From Streptomyces sp. NBC_00510 (GTDB lineage Bacteria; Actinomycetota; Actinomycetes; Streptomycetales; Streptomycetaceae), in contig CP107851.1 of assembly GCA_036013505.1 (NCBI GenBank), positions 4,535,501 to 4,599,500 of the forward strand: a stretch of DNA of 64,000 bases, in the 5' to 3' direction. The notes beneath the pieces were generated by a model. The model made no database searches. It was not told the origin of the DNA and saw nothing but the letters and a program-made list of their open reading frames with translations. A program made the position numbers and the translations under genes. Below are positions 33,866 through 42,358 of the stretch, piece after piece (the first letter of the stretch is position 1; every line of letters starts with the position of its first letter).

Positions 33866-34627
33866 GTGCGGATGCTGCTCACCGAGATCGACGCCGTCAA
33901 TTGGAATGCCATTCCCACGCCGCGGCCGCGCCCTCGGACCGCCGACGCCCGGGACGGGGCGCGGGCCGAGCGGCCCGACCCCGCGGCCGGGCTGAGGGCA
34001 CTGGCCGCGGCCCACGACCTCGATGCGGTCGCCTCCGCCGTGGCGGCCCTGACCAGCAGTTCCCTGCTGCGCGGACGCACCGGCGAGGTGCTCCCCGGTG
34101 CCGTGGTCGCGGCCCCCTTTCTGCTGGACATCGCCGAGCAGGGCCATCCGCACGCACGGGAGTCGGCGGTCGTCCTCCTCGACGGCGCGATGCGGTCCGC
34201 GCCGCTCGCCGATTTCAGCCGCTTCCGCACGACGGCCGGACATGACGCCCCGTTGTGCTGCGCGATAGCCGAACTCGTCCGCGCCCGCCGGGATTCCCTG
34301 GCTGAATGCGGGAGGTCCGGGAAATACCTCCTCAAAGCGAGCGACGCCCATTGGCGCTTCGACATCCGTGAGGCCTCGACCGCGTCCGGCGACGTCGTCG
34401 CCCTCGGCACCCTGCAGGGCGGGCTGCCCGCGCCGTCCTCCGGCGGCGAACTCCACCACGACGGCTCGGTGACCGCGGTCGGCGCCGTGGGCGTCGAGTG
34501 CCCTCCCGTGGACGCCACCGCCGAAGCGTGCCTGCGCCTGTCCGGCCTGGCGGCGGACGCCGCGGACGGCGGCGAACTGGCCGGCGCCGTGCTCTACCCG
34601 GCGGCGTGCGGCGGCCATGGGCGCTGA
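33866..34627 (+). CDS. Unknown, mostly helical protein
   Basis: 253 residues from a GTG at 33866 (ATG two codons later). The middle (45-165) is Ala/Leu-rich helical, like degenerate HEAT repeats (AAHDLDAVASAVAALTSSSL, PHARESAVVLLDGA). The C-terminal 75 residues are beta/loop with several Cys. No family is recognised. The 3' end overlaps the next gene by 11 bp, so it is probably co-translated with the phosphatase-like protein. Confidence 0.68.
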   Translation: MRMLLTEIDAVNWNAIPTPRPRPRTADARDGARAERPDPAAGLRALAAAHDLDAVASAVAALTSSSLLRGRTGEVLPGAVVAAPFLLDIAEQGHPHARESAVVLLDGAMRSAPLADFSRFRTTAGHDAPLCCAIAELVRARRDSLAECGRSGKYLLKASDAHWRFDIREASTASGDVVALGTLQGGLPAPSSGGELHHDGSVTAVGAVGVECPPVDATAEACLRLSGLAADAADGGELAGAVLYPAACGGHGR

Positions 34628-35057
34628 GCCCGCCGCCGGCTGGGAGCCGGGCGCCCCGGGGGTGCTGCGGCTGCCGTCGGGGCGGCTGGTGCGTGGACGG
34701 GGGCTGCGGCACCCGCTGCCGGCCGGTCCCGTCCCCGTGTTCGGGCTGTACCTGCTGGGCCACGAACCCCCGGCGGTGGCCTGGGAGAGCCGCTGGGTGC
34801 GCTGGCCGGACTTCCGGCTGCCCGCGGACCGTGCGGACGCCGCTCAGGCGCTGCGCGCGGCATGGCGGCGTGCTGCGGACGAGCGGGTGGAGGTCGCCTG
34901 CGGCGGCGGACTCGGCCGTACGGGGACGGCCCTGGCGTGCCTAGCGGTGCTGGACGGGGTGCCGTCCGGTGAGGCCGTCGCCTACGTCCGGGAGCACTAC
35001 ACCCGGCGCGCGGTGGAGACGCCCTGGCAGCGCCGCTACGTGTCGCGCTTCGCCTGA
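34617..35057 (+). CDS. Protein-tyrosine-phosphatase-like protein
   Basis: 146 residues. The CX5R(S/T) loop is present as CGGGLGRTGT (VEVACGGGLGRTGTALACL), with the His usually preceding the Cys replaced by Ala. WPDFRLPAD may supply the general-acid Asp region. Smaller than classical PTPs and like actinobacterial dual-specificity types. The substrate is unknown; the coupled helical protein upstream may be a partner. Its 3' end overlaps the convergent mycoredoxin gene by 22 bp. Confidence 0.8.
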   Translation: MGAEPAAGWEPGAPGVLRLPSGRLVRGRGLRHPLPAGPVPVFGLYLLGHEPPAVAWESRWVRWPDFRLPADRADAAQALRAAWRRAADERVEVACGGGLGRTGTALACLAVLDGVPSGEAVAYVREHYTRRAVETPWQRRYVSRFA

Positions 35058-35326
35058 AGGTGCGGGGCGTACGCCCTGACCGCCTCCTTGAGCTGCCGCA
35101 GCGAGGGGTTGACCAGGGGCCGGCCCGCCACGGTGACGGTCGGCACGGTCTCGTTCCCGTCCGCGACGGAGCGCACGAAGGCGGCGTCGTCCGGATCGCG
35201 CCAGATGTCGACCTTGGTGTGGCGCAGCCGCGTGAACAGCAGTTGCGCCCGCAGCTTCATGCAGAACGGGCAGCCCGGCCGCCAGTAGACGACGATCCCG
35301 CCCCCGTCCGTGTGCGCGTCGCTCAT
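35036..35326 (-). CDS. Mycoredoxin/glutaredoxin-like protein
   Basis: 96 residues. Thioredoxin-fold start IVVYWRPGCPFCMKLRAQL with CPFC (Cys 19 and 22), then KVDIWRDPDDAAFV and the cis-Pro region NETVPTVTV. This matches actinobacterial mycoredoxin, which reduces mycothiol mixed disulfides. Its start overlaps the stop of the M1 peptidase gene by 4 bp (ATGA at 35323-35326), so it is... transcribed upstream of nothing on that strand and instead is followed by no coupled gene; the overlap places its 5' end on the peptidase 3' end. Confidence 0.85.
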   Translation of the reverse strand: MSDAHTDGGGIVVYWRPGCPFCMKLRAQLLFTRLRHTKVDIWRDPDDAAFVRSVADGNETVPTVTVAGRPLVNPSLRQLKEAVRAYAPHLQAKRDT

Positions 35327-36687
35327 GCTCCCCCGATCGGCAGGCGTGGCAGCCGCGTCCCGTGCAGCCACGGGTGGAAGACCAGCGCCTCCAGCGGCCG
35401 GTCGGTGTGCTCCTGGGCCAGGGCGGTGAACTGCCCGGTGGTCACGGTGCCATGGCGGTGCGCGGCGGTCCAGGCCCGCAGCAGCCGGAAGAACGCCGGG
35501 TCGCCCATGACCGTGCGCAGCGCGTGCAGGGTGAGGGCGCCGCGCTTGTACACCCGGTCGTCGAACATGTTCCGGGCACCGGGGTCGGCCAGCCGCAGGT
35601 CCTGGGGCTGGGCGGCGAGCCTGGCGTGGGCGCGGGCCGCGTTGCGGGCGGCGGTCGCCTCGCCGCAGGACTCGGCCCACAGCCATTCGGCGTACGCGGC
35701 GAAGCCCTCGTTGAGCCAGATGTGCCGCCAGTCGGCGAGGGCGAGGCTGTTGCCGAACCACTGGTGGGCGAGTTCGTGGGCGACGAGGCGTTCGGAGCCG
35801 CGGCGGCCGTCCAGGTGGTTGCTGCCGAAGACGGACAGCCCGTGCGCCTCGACCGGGACCTCCAGCTCCTCGTCGGTCACGACGACCGCGTACTCGCCGA
35901 AGGGGTAGGGCCCGAAGAGCTCGCTGAACACCTCCATCATCCGCGGCTGGCGCCCGAAGTCGTGGTCGAAGTCCGCGGTCAGGCGCGGCGGGACGGCGGC
36001 CGGCTGGGGTACGGCGCCGCCGAGGTGGTCGATGAGCTCGTACTGGCCGATCTGCACGGTCGCCAGGTACGGCGGCATCGGCCGCGGCTGGTCGTACACC
36101 CAGGTCGTCGTGGAGGCGCCCACCCGGTACGACTCCAGGCTGCCGTTGGCGACGACCGTGTACGGCGAGGGCGCGGTCACCGTGATCCGGTAGCCCGCCC
36201 GGTCGCCGAGGTGGTCGTTGCAGGGGAACCAGGAGGGCGCGCCGATCGGCTGGCTGGCGACGAGCGCGCCGTCCTCCAGCTGCTCCCAGCCCAGCTCCCC
36301 CCAGTCGCGGGAGCGGACGGGCCTCGGGTTGCCGACGTAGCGGACCTCGACCGCGAACGGGCCCTCGGGCAGCGCCTTCGCGGGCTTGACGCGGAGCTTC
36401 CCCGCGCGGTGGGTGTAGCGGGCGGGGCGCCCGTCGACGAGGACCCGGTCGAGACGGAAGGCTCCGAGGTCCAGGCTGAACGCGGAAAGGGCCCGGTCCG
36501 CCAGCGCGGAGATCCGGGCCCGGCCCGAGAGGCGGTTGGCCGCCGGGCGGTACTCCAGTTCCAGGTCGTAGTGGGTGACCCGGTAGCCGCCGTTGCCGTG
36601 CTCGGGGAAGTAGGTGTCCGCGGACACCTCCGCCCCGGGCGTGGCGGGGACGGCGGCCCCGCCACGCACGCGCTTGCCGTTGCTCAC
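35323..36687 (-). CDS. M1-family zinc metallopeptidase
   Basis: 454 residues. Zinc motif HELAHQW (His 304, Glu 305, His 308) with the downstream Glu 327 in LNEGFAAYAEW. The substrate-recognition GxMEN element of aminopeptidase N is altered to VPVEAHG at 277-283. There is no clear signal peptide, and the protein is shorter than full aminopeptidase N, lacking the C-terminal superhelix. The GTG start overlaps the Pls-like synthetase stop by 4 bp, so the peptidase is made with the synthetase. A role in trimming or detoxifying its peptide product is inferred. Confidence 0.9.
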   Translation of the reverse strand: MSNGKRVRGGAAVPATPGAEVSADTYFPEHGNGGYRVTHYDLELEYRPAANRLSGRARISALADRALSAFSLDLGAFRLDRVLVDGRPARYTHRAGKLRVKPAKALPEGPFAVEVRYVGNPRPVRSRDWGELGWEQLEDGALVASQPIGAPSWFPCNDHLGDRAGYRITVTAPSPYTVVANGSLESYRVGASTTTWVYDQPRPMPPYLATVQIGQYELIDHLGGAVPQPAAVPPRLTADFDHDFGRQPRMMEVFSELFGPYPFGEYAVVVTDEELEVPVEAHGLSVFGSNHLDGRRGSERLVAHELAHQWFGNSLALADWRHIWLNEGFAAYAEWLWAESCGEATAARNAARAHARLAAQPQDLRLADPGARNMFDDRVYKRGALTLHALRTVMGDPAFFRLLRAWTAAHRHGTVTTGQFTALAQEHTDRPLEALVFHPWLHGTRLPRLPIGGA

Positions 36688-39600
36688 CCTGTGCGGGCCC
36701 CCTCTGTGTGCCAGGCGGAGATCGGGTTGCCGAGCCAGCGGGTGCCCTCGGGCACGCTCTCGCCCCGCATGACGAGCGAGGCGGGACCGATCGCGCTCCG
36801 GGCCCCGACCGTCGCCCCGGGCAGCACGATGCCGTGCGGGCCGAGGCTCGCGCCCTCCCCGAGTACGACCTCGTCCATCCGCAGGATCCGATCGTGGAAC
36901 AAGTGTGTCTGTACCACGCAGCCGCGGCCGACGGTCGCGCCGTCCCCGACCCGGACCAGGTCCGCCTCCGGCAGCCAGTACGTCTCGCACCATACGCCGC
37001 GTCCGATCCGCGCCCCCAGGCACCTCAGCCACAGGTTCATCAGCGGGGTGCCGCCGACCGCGCCGACGAGCCACGGCACGGCCAGCACCTCGACGAAGGT
37101 GTCGGCCAGTTCGTTGCGCCACACGAACGAGCTCCACAGCGGCCGTTCGCCCGTCCGCACCCGCCCGACCAGCAGCCACTTCATCACCACGGCCACCGCG
37201 CAGGCGACCGCACCGGCGCCCGCGAGCAGCGCCCCGCCGGCGGCGAGCGCCACGGGCGCCCCGTACCGGTCCGCCACCGCCGCGTACCCGGCGAGCACCA
37301 GCACCACCAGCGCGACCGCGCACATCACGGGGACGACCCGGCACAGCTCGACGGCCGCGCGGGCCAGCACGAGCCGCCGGGGCGGCGCGAAGGTGCGGCT
37401 GCGGTCGCCCGTCTCGGGGACGCGCGGCAGCCGCATCGGCGGCATGCCCAGGTAGGAACTGCCCGCCTTGGCCCCCTTGGGCGTCGCCGAGAGCACACCG
37501 ACCAGGCCGTTCTTCGGCACCGAGCGGCCGGGGGCGGTCATGCCGGAGTTGCCGAGGAAGGCCTTCTTGCCGATCCGGGCCTCCGCGATGCGCATCAGGC
37601 CGCCGCCGAGCTCGTAGCTGCCCACCATGGTGTCGTCGGCGAGGAAGGCCCCGTCGCCGACGGTGGTCATCGTCGGCAGCGCCAGCACGGTGGACGCCTC
37701 GACGTGGCGGCCGACCTTCATGCCGAGCGCCCTCAGCCACACCGGCGTCAGCAGGCTGGCGTAGAGCGGGAACAGGTGCGCGCGGGCCCGGTCCATGAGC
37801 CGGGCCGTCGTCCAGGCCTGCCAGGCGACACGGCCGTGCACGGGGTGGTGGCCCTCGCGCAGCCCGACGCCCAGCAGCCGCACCCCGGCCAGCACCAGCA
37901 GCGCGTACGTCAGCAGCCAGGCGAGCGTGGCCAGGGGCACGGCCGCGAGCGCGGCGGGCAGCGGCGCGGCGCCGGCGCCGTGCAGGAACCGGGCCAGCAC
38001 CAGCAGGGCGGGCAGCGCCGACACCGCGGGCATCAGGTCCAGGGCGAAGGCGGTCGCCTCGTACGCCGCCGACCAGCGCAGCCGTCGCGGCGGGCGGGAG
38101 TCGGGGCTGCGGTGCGGGGCCTTGCCGGTGCGGACGGCGGGCACGCCGCCCCACCGCTGCCCGGCCCGGACGGCGCCCACGACCGCGGAACCGGGGGCGA
38201 TCTCGGCGCGCTTGCCGATCCGGGCGCCGGGCAGCAGGGTGCTGCGGGAGCCGACCGTGGCGCCCGCCCCGACGCGGATCTTGCCGATGTGCAGCAGGTC
38301 GCGGTCGAGCCAGTGCCCGGACAGGTCGACCTCGGGCTCCACGGCGCTGCCCTTGCCGAGCTTGAGCATGCCGGTGACCGGCGGCGGGGAGTGCAGGTCG
38401 GCGCCGTCGCCGACCTTGGCGCCCAGCGCGCGGGCGTAGTGGCTCAGCCAGGCACCGGTGAGGTTGCCGGCGCCGCTGACCTGCGCGAGGCGTTCGGCGG
38501 CCCACAGGCGCAGGTGCACCGCCCCGCCGCGCGGATAGGTGCCCGGGCGCACCCCGCGCAGCAGCAGCCGGGCGCCGCCCGCGGAGACGGCGACCCGTCC
38601 GGCGGGGCTGATGAGCAGCGCCCAGCCGGCCAGCACCCACCACCAGGAGACGGCCGGGACCCACGGGAACGGGCCGAGGAGGCGCAGCGCGTTGCCGATG
38701 GCGGCCGCCACGACGCCCCAGCGCAGTCCGGCCAGGACGAACAGCGGGAGCATCAGCGCCAGCTGGACCGCGGCGGCGCGCCGGGGCACCGGCCGTACGG
38801 GGCGCGCGGCGGCACGGCGGGCGTCGGCCTCGTCCAGGCGGGCGGCGAGCGCCCCGAGGATGGGGTGCTGGTAGACGTCGCCGACCGCGGCCGCGGGGTA
38901 GCGGGTGCGCAGCTGCGAGACGAGGCGGGCGGCGGTCAGGCTGCCGCCGCCGAGCGCGAAGAAGTCGGCGTCGGGCCCGGTCACCGGCGCGCCGAGGAGC
39001 TCGCCCCACAGGCCGGCGAGCAGGCCCTCGGTGCCGCCCAGTTCCACGGCGGGCGCGTCGAGCCCGGGCAGCGGCCAGGGCAGCGCGTCCCGGTCGACCT
39101 TGCCCGAGGTCCGGGTGGGCAGGGTGTCCACGACGGCGACCAGCGGGACGAGGGCGGCCGGCAGCGCCTCGCGGAGCCGGGCGAGCGCGTCGGCCTGGTC
39201 GAAGTCCCCGGTCACCGCGACGTAGCCGACCAGGATCTGGTTGCCGCCCTTGGTGGTGCGCACGGCGGCGGCCGCCCCGGCGACGGCGGGCAGCGCCTGC
39301 AGCGCGGCGTCGATCTCGCCCAGTTCGATGCGGCGGCCGCCCAGCTTGACCTGCTCGTCGGCGCGGCCGACGAAGACCAGGCCCTCCGCGTCCGCGCGGA
39401 CCAGGTCGCCGCTGCGGTAGGCGCGGTCCCAGCCGAGGGCGGGCAGCGGCGCGTACTTCTCGGCGTCCTTGGCGGGGTCCAGGTAGCGGGCGAGGCCGAC
39501 CCCGCCGATGACCAGCTCGCCGGTCGCGCCCATGGCCAGCGGTTCGCCGTGGGCGTCCACGACGGCCAGCTCCCAGCCGTCCAGGGGCAGTCCGATGCGG

Positions 39601-40601
39601 ACCGGGCCCTCGCCGGTGAGCTGGGCGGCGCAGGCGACGACGGTGGCCTCGGTCGGGCCGTAGGTGTTCCACACCTCGCGCCCCTCGACGGCCATCCGTT
39701 CGGCCAGTTCCGGCGGGCAGGCCTCGCCTCCGAAGATCAGCAGGCGGACGTCGTCCAGCGCCTCGACGGGCCACAGCGCGGCCAGGGTGGGCACGGTGGA
39801 GACGACCGTGATCCCCTGCTCGACGAGCCAGGGGCCGAGATCCAGCCCGGTGCGGACGAGGGAGCGCGGCGCGGGCACCAGGCAGGCGCCGTGCCGCCAC
39901 GCCAGCCACATCTCCTCGCAGGAGGCGTCGAAGGCCACCGAGAGCCCGGCCAGCACCCGGTCGCCGGGTCCCAGCGGCTCCTCGGCGAGGAAGAGCCGGG
40001 CCTCGGCGTCCACGAACGCGGCGGCCGAACGGTGGGTGACGGCGACGCCCTTGGGCTTGCCGGTGGAACCGGATGTGAAGATGATCCACGCGTCGTCGTC
40101 CGGCCCGGGACGGCGGCCGACGGTGCCGCGCGGCTCGGCGCACGGGGTGATCGTGAGGTGCTCGCCGATGACGGCGCACACCTCCGCCTCGGAGAAGACC
40201 AGCCGGGCGCGTTCCTCGGGGTCCTCGGCGTCGACCGGCACGTAGGCGGCGCCCGCGGAGAGCACGGCGAGGACCGCCACGTACAGGTCGGCGGTGCCCG
40301 AGGGCACCCGTACGCCCACCCGGTCGCCGGCGCCGATGCCGGCCTCCGCCAGGCGGCGGCGCAGGCGCTCGGTCGCGGCGGCCAGGGCCCGGTAGCTCAG
40401 CGTCGTGGTGCCGTCGTCGACGGCGGGCGCGGTGGGGTGCGCCCGGGCGGTGGCGGCCAGGACCCCGAGCAGGGTGCGCACGGGGGCGGCGTCGCCGGCC
40501 CGGAAGAGCGCCCGCGCGGGACACAGGACGCCGGAGGTGCCGGCGACACCGGCGGGCGCGGGGTCCTCGAGGAGCGGGAAGGGCGATTCGACGAGGGTCA
40601 T
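36684..40601 (-). CDS. Pls/PosA-family single-module poly(amino acid) synthetase
   Basis: 1305 residues. Order: adenylation domain (about 40-505) with FTSGSTGKPKGV at 175-186, FDASCEEMW at 224-232, YGPTEAT at 314-320 and SGKVDR at 499-504; peptidyl-carrier domain with FFALGGGSL (Ser 554); membrane pairs near 610-665, 850-912 and 1085-1146; and three soluble domains with hexapeptide-like repeats (about 720-825, 958-1055, 1192-1297). No condensation or thioesterase domain is present. This is the plan of epsilon-poly-L-lysine synthetase. By-eye alignment with GrsA gives the specificity residues D225 A226 E229 S268 I289 G291 T313 V321 V322 K501, close to the lysine code I recall for BacB. It is flanked by coupled genes on both sides. 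Confidence 0.92.
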   Translation of the reverse strand: MTLVESPFPLLEDPAPAGVAGTSGVLCPARALFRAGDAAPVRTLLGVLAATARAHPTAPAVDDGTTTLSYRALAAATERLRRRLAEAGIGAGDRVGVRVPSGTADLYVAVLAVLSAGAAYVPVDAEDPEERARLVFSEAEVCAVIGEHLTITPCAEPRGTVGRRPGPDDDAWIIFTSGSTGKPKGVAVTHRSAAAFVDAEARLFLAEEPLGPGDRVLAGLSVAFDASCEEMWLAWRHGACLVPAPRSLVRTGLDLGPWLVEQGITVVSTVPTLAALWPVEALDDVRLLIFGGEACPPELAERMAVEGREVWNTYGPTEATVVACAAQLTGEGPVRIGLPLDGWELAVVDAHGEPLAMGATGELVIGGVGLARYLDPAKDAEKYAPLPALGWDRAYRSGDLVRADAEGLVFVGRADEQVKLGGRRIELGEIDAALQALPAVAGAAAAVRTTKGGNQILVGYVAVTGDFDQADALARLREALPAALVPLVAVVDTLPTRTSGKVDRDALPWPLPGLDAPAVELGGTEGLLAGLWGELLGAPVTGPDADFFALGGGSLTAARLVSQLRTRYPAAAVGDVYQHPILGALAARLDEADARRAAARPVRPVPRRAAAVQLALMLPLFVLAGLRWGVVAAAIGNALRLLGPFPWVPAVSWWWVLAGWALLISPAGRVAVSAGGARLLLRGVRPGTYPRGGAVHLRLWAAERLAQVSGAGNLTGAWLSHYARALGAKVGDGADLHSPPPVTGMLKLGKGSAVEPEVDLSGHWLDRDLLHIGKIRVGAGATVGSRSTLLPGARIGKRAEIAPGSAVVGAVRAGQRWGGVPAVRTGKAPHRSPDSRPPRRLRWSAAYEATAFALDLMPAVSALPALLVLARFLHGAGAAPLPAALAAVPLATLAWLLTYALLVLAGVRLLGVGLREGHHPVHGRVAWQAWTTARLMDRARAHLFPLYASLLTPVWLRALGMKVGRHVEASTVLALPTMTTVGDGAFLADDTMVGSYELGGGLMRIAEARIGKKAFLGNSGMTAPGRSVPKNGLVGVLSATPKGAKAGSSYLGMPPMRLPRVPETGDRSRTFAPPRRLVLARAAVELCRVVPVMCAVALVVLVLAGYAAVADRYGAPVALAAGGALLAGAGAVACAVAVVMKWLLVGRVRTGERPLWSSFVWRNELADTFVEVLAVPWLVGAVGGTPLMNLWLRCLGARIGRGVWCETYWLPEADLVRVGDGATVGRGCVVQTHLFHDRILRMDEVVLGEGASLGPHGIVLPGATVGARSAIGPASLVMRGESVPEGTRWLGNPISAWHTEGARTG

Positions 40602-40699
40602 ACGGTGCTCCCCGGCTCGGACGAGCCGGGGGTCGGTGGCGCCGCCGCGGACGCGCCGGGCACCTTGTTCCGGTCGCTCACGGCCAGAGACAGACGCAT
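40598..40699 (-). CDS. 33-residue ORF coupled to the Pls-like synthetase
   Basis: An ATG at 40699 lies 6 nt after a near-ideal TGGAGGG site. The frame (MRLSLAVSDRNKV, then a Pro/Ser/Gly/Ala-rich part) ends with TGA overlapping the synthetase ATG as ATGA. 28 of 32 sense third positions are G or C, so it looks coded. It has no signal peptide or domain. It may serve as a leader for translational coupling or be an MbtH-unrelated small partner. No other small protein is encoded immediately upstream. Confidence 0.65.
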   Translation of the reverse strand: MRLSLAVSDRNKVPGASAAAPPTPGSSEPGSTV

Positions 40700-41456
40700 G
40701 TCAAACCCTCCAAAAACTCAGGACCACTGCGGTGCCGGTGCCCCTCGACCGGCCGGCCGGGGACCACGGTGTCCCGGCGCGCGGGGTCGTCCCCGCGACT
40801 GGCGCACGCCCGGCATCCCCGTACCGCGGCCGTCCGGACCGGATTGGCGACGGGTTCGTTCACCCGGCGTCACAAATGGCGAACAGGGAGTTTACCGGTG
40901 CTTAATCCCCGCAGCCCGCCGAAAGGGGGGCACGTGGCCGCTCTCACAGTCGTGCCGGGCCCGGCGGGGCGTCGCCGCCACCTCCTTCCCACGGCCGATC
41001 CGACGGTCCCCACTCCGTTCGCCGGCCCTGGCCCGACGGTCGGGCCGGGGCGCGTACGCCGCCCGTGGCGTCCTCGGCCGACGCTGTCCGGCCGGCGAGA
41101 AGCGGGGTCACCGCGTGTGACGCACACCACAGACCTGACGGACCCCAGCTTGGCACGGGCCGCCGCTCCCTGCTGGTGGGGGCGGGACCTCGCTACCCAC
41201 TGGACCACGGCGGGGACGAGAACCTCCGCTTCATGGCGCATCCGGGTGACGTCACGCAGAACGGCCGGGCCGGCGTCCGGACGGCCGGTGCGTTGATCGC
41301 CCGTCCGTCACTTCGCGTTGACGGACGGGCGCTTCCGGCCAGCTCCGGCGTGCCCGCGATCGCTCCCCGCCCGATCCCGGGCAGAGTCGGTCCCGCCTGG
41401 TGGTCCCGGTGCGCGCTCCTACCCTCGGCAGCTCGGAAACCAGGGGGTGAGGACCG
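40700..41456. other. Long intergenic region upstream of the synthetase operon
   Basis: About 750 bp between the minus-strand synthetase unit and the plus-strand MEDS-STAS gene. Open frames here (for example 40870-41241 on the minus strand) lack consistent codon bias. A less G+C-rich patch near 40850-40915 contains a minus-strand TAAACT that may be a -10 element for the synthetase operon, without a clear -35. I see no other feature. Confidence 0.45.
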
Positions 41457-42358
41457 ATGCCTGCCGCCGATGTGCGGGTCGTGCCGGTGCAGCGGATGCG
41501 GCCCGGCGACCACGCGTTCGTCAGTTACGACGGCGACGACACACGCTGGGACGTCCTGGCCGCGTTCGCACGGCTCGGGCTGGCGGCCGGCGAGCGGGTC
41601 ATGGTCTTCGCCGCCCCCGGCGTGCCGGACCGGGAGGTGCTGGCCCACCTGGGTCCGGCCGACGACGCCGGGCATCCCGGGCACGCCGACGCACGGGTGG
41701 AATCGGCGCACCGGCGCGGACAGCTCGTGCTGAGCAGCATGCGCGAGCTGATCCGTCCGGACCTCGCGTTCACGGCGGTGCGGCAGCAGGGCCGGCTCGC
41801 CGAGGAGACGGACCGCGCGGTCCGCGACGGGTACGCGGGCCTGCGCGCGTACATCGACATGCACTGGGTGCGCGACATGGGCGCGCCCATCGACGCGATG
41901 GTGCACCGCGAGACCCACGCCGACCACCTCTTCACCGGCCGGCCGTACGCGGAGATCTGCGCCTACGACCGCCGGTGGTTCACCGGGGACGTGCTCGACG
42001 CGATGGCGCAGGCCCACCCGCGCAACCTGCTGACCCGGCTCGGCGCGCTGTACGCGACGCACACCGAGGGCCTGCTGCGGCTGCTCGGCGAGCCGACCTC
42101 AGCACACGGGAACGGTTCCACGGCGTGGTCGAGGACGCGCTGCGGCGGACCGCGGAGGGCGGGCGGCTCGTACTGGCCCTGCGCGACCTGCACTTCCTCG
42201 GCGTCGGCTGCGCGACGGAACTCCTGACGCTGGCGGCCTCCGCCGGGGAGCGCGGGGTACGGGTGGAGGTCCGCTGCTCGGCCTTCCACCTGACGCTGCT
42301 GCGCACGCTGGGCGCGACGTCCCTGCCGGGGCTGACACTGATCGAGGTGAGCGGCTGA
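41457..42358 (+). pseudogene. MEDS-STAS anti-sigma-factor antagonist with an apparent frameshift
   Basis: The first frame (ATG with a GTGAGG site) encodes an MEDS sensor domain of about 210 residues: PGDHAFVSYDGDD, GERVMVFAAPGVPDREVLAHL, an LICAYDRR-like EICAYDRRWF. After LLRLLGEP, near 42090-42094, the signal moves to the frame reading LSTRERFHGVVEDALRRTAE, a STAS domain with LVLALRDLHFLGVGCATELL, ending at 42358. One base lost from GAGGCC would explain the shift; 902 nt is one short of a multiple of three. The repaired protein of about 300 residues would be a MEDS-STAS antagonist, normally controlled by the kinase encoded next. Confidence 0.78.

Noticed and set aside
35036..35761. A longer mycoredoxin starting far upstream
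   Set aside because: The added residues are antisense-like Arg/Pro/Gly-rich and lie inside the peptidase gene; ATG 35326 starts the thioredoxin fold. The ATGA overlap at 35323-35326 couples it to the peptidase upstream, which is the relationship to retain for that gene.
35323..40524. Single 1733-codon minus-strand frame suggesting a synthetase-peptidase fusion
   Set aside because: The upstream part is out of frame with the true synthetase; the peptidase begins at GTG 36687 with a 4-bp overlap, so they are two proteins.
40870..41241. Minus-strand ORF of 123 codons in the synthetase upstream region
   Set aside because: Mixed third-position bias, no ribosome-binding site and no recognisable domain.
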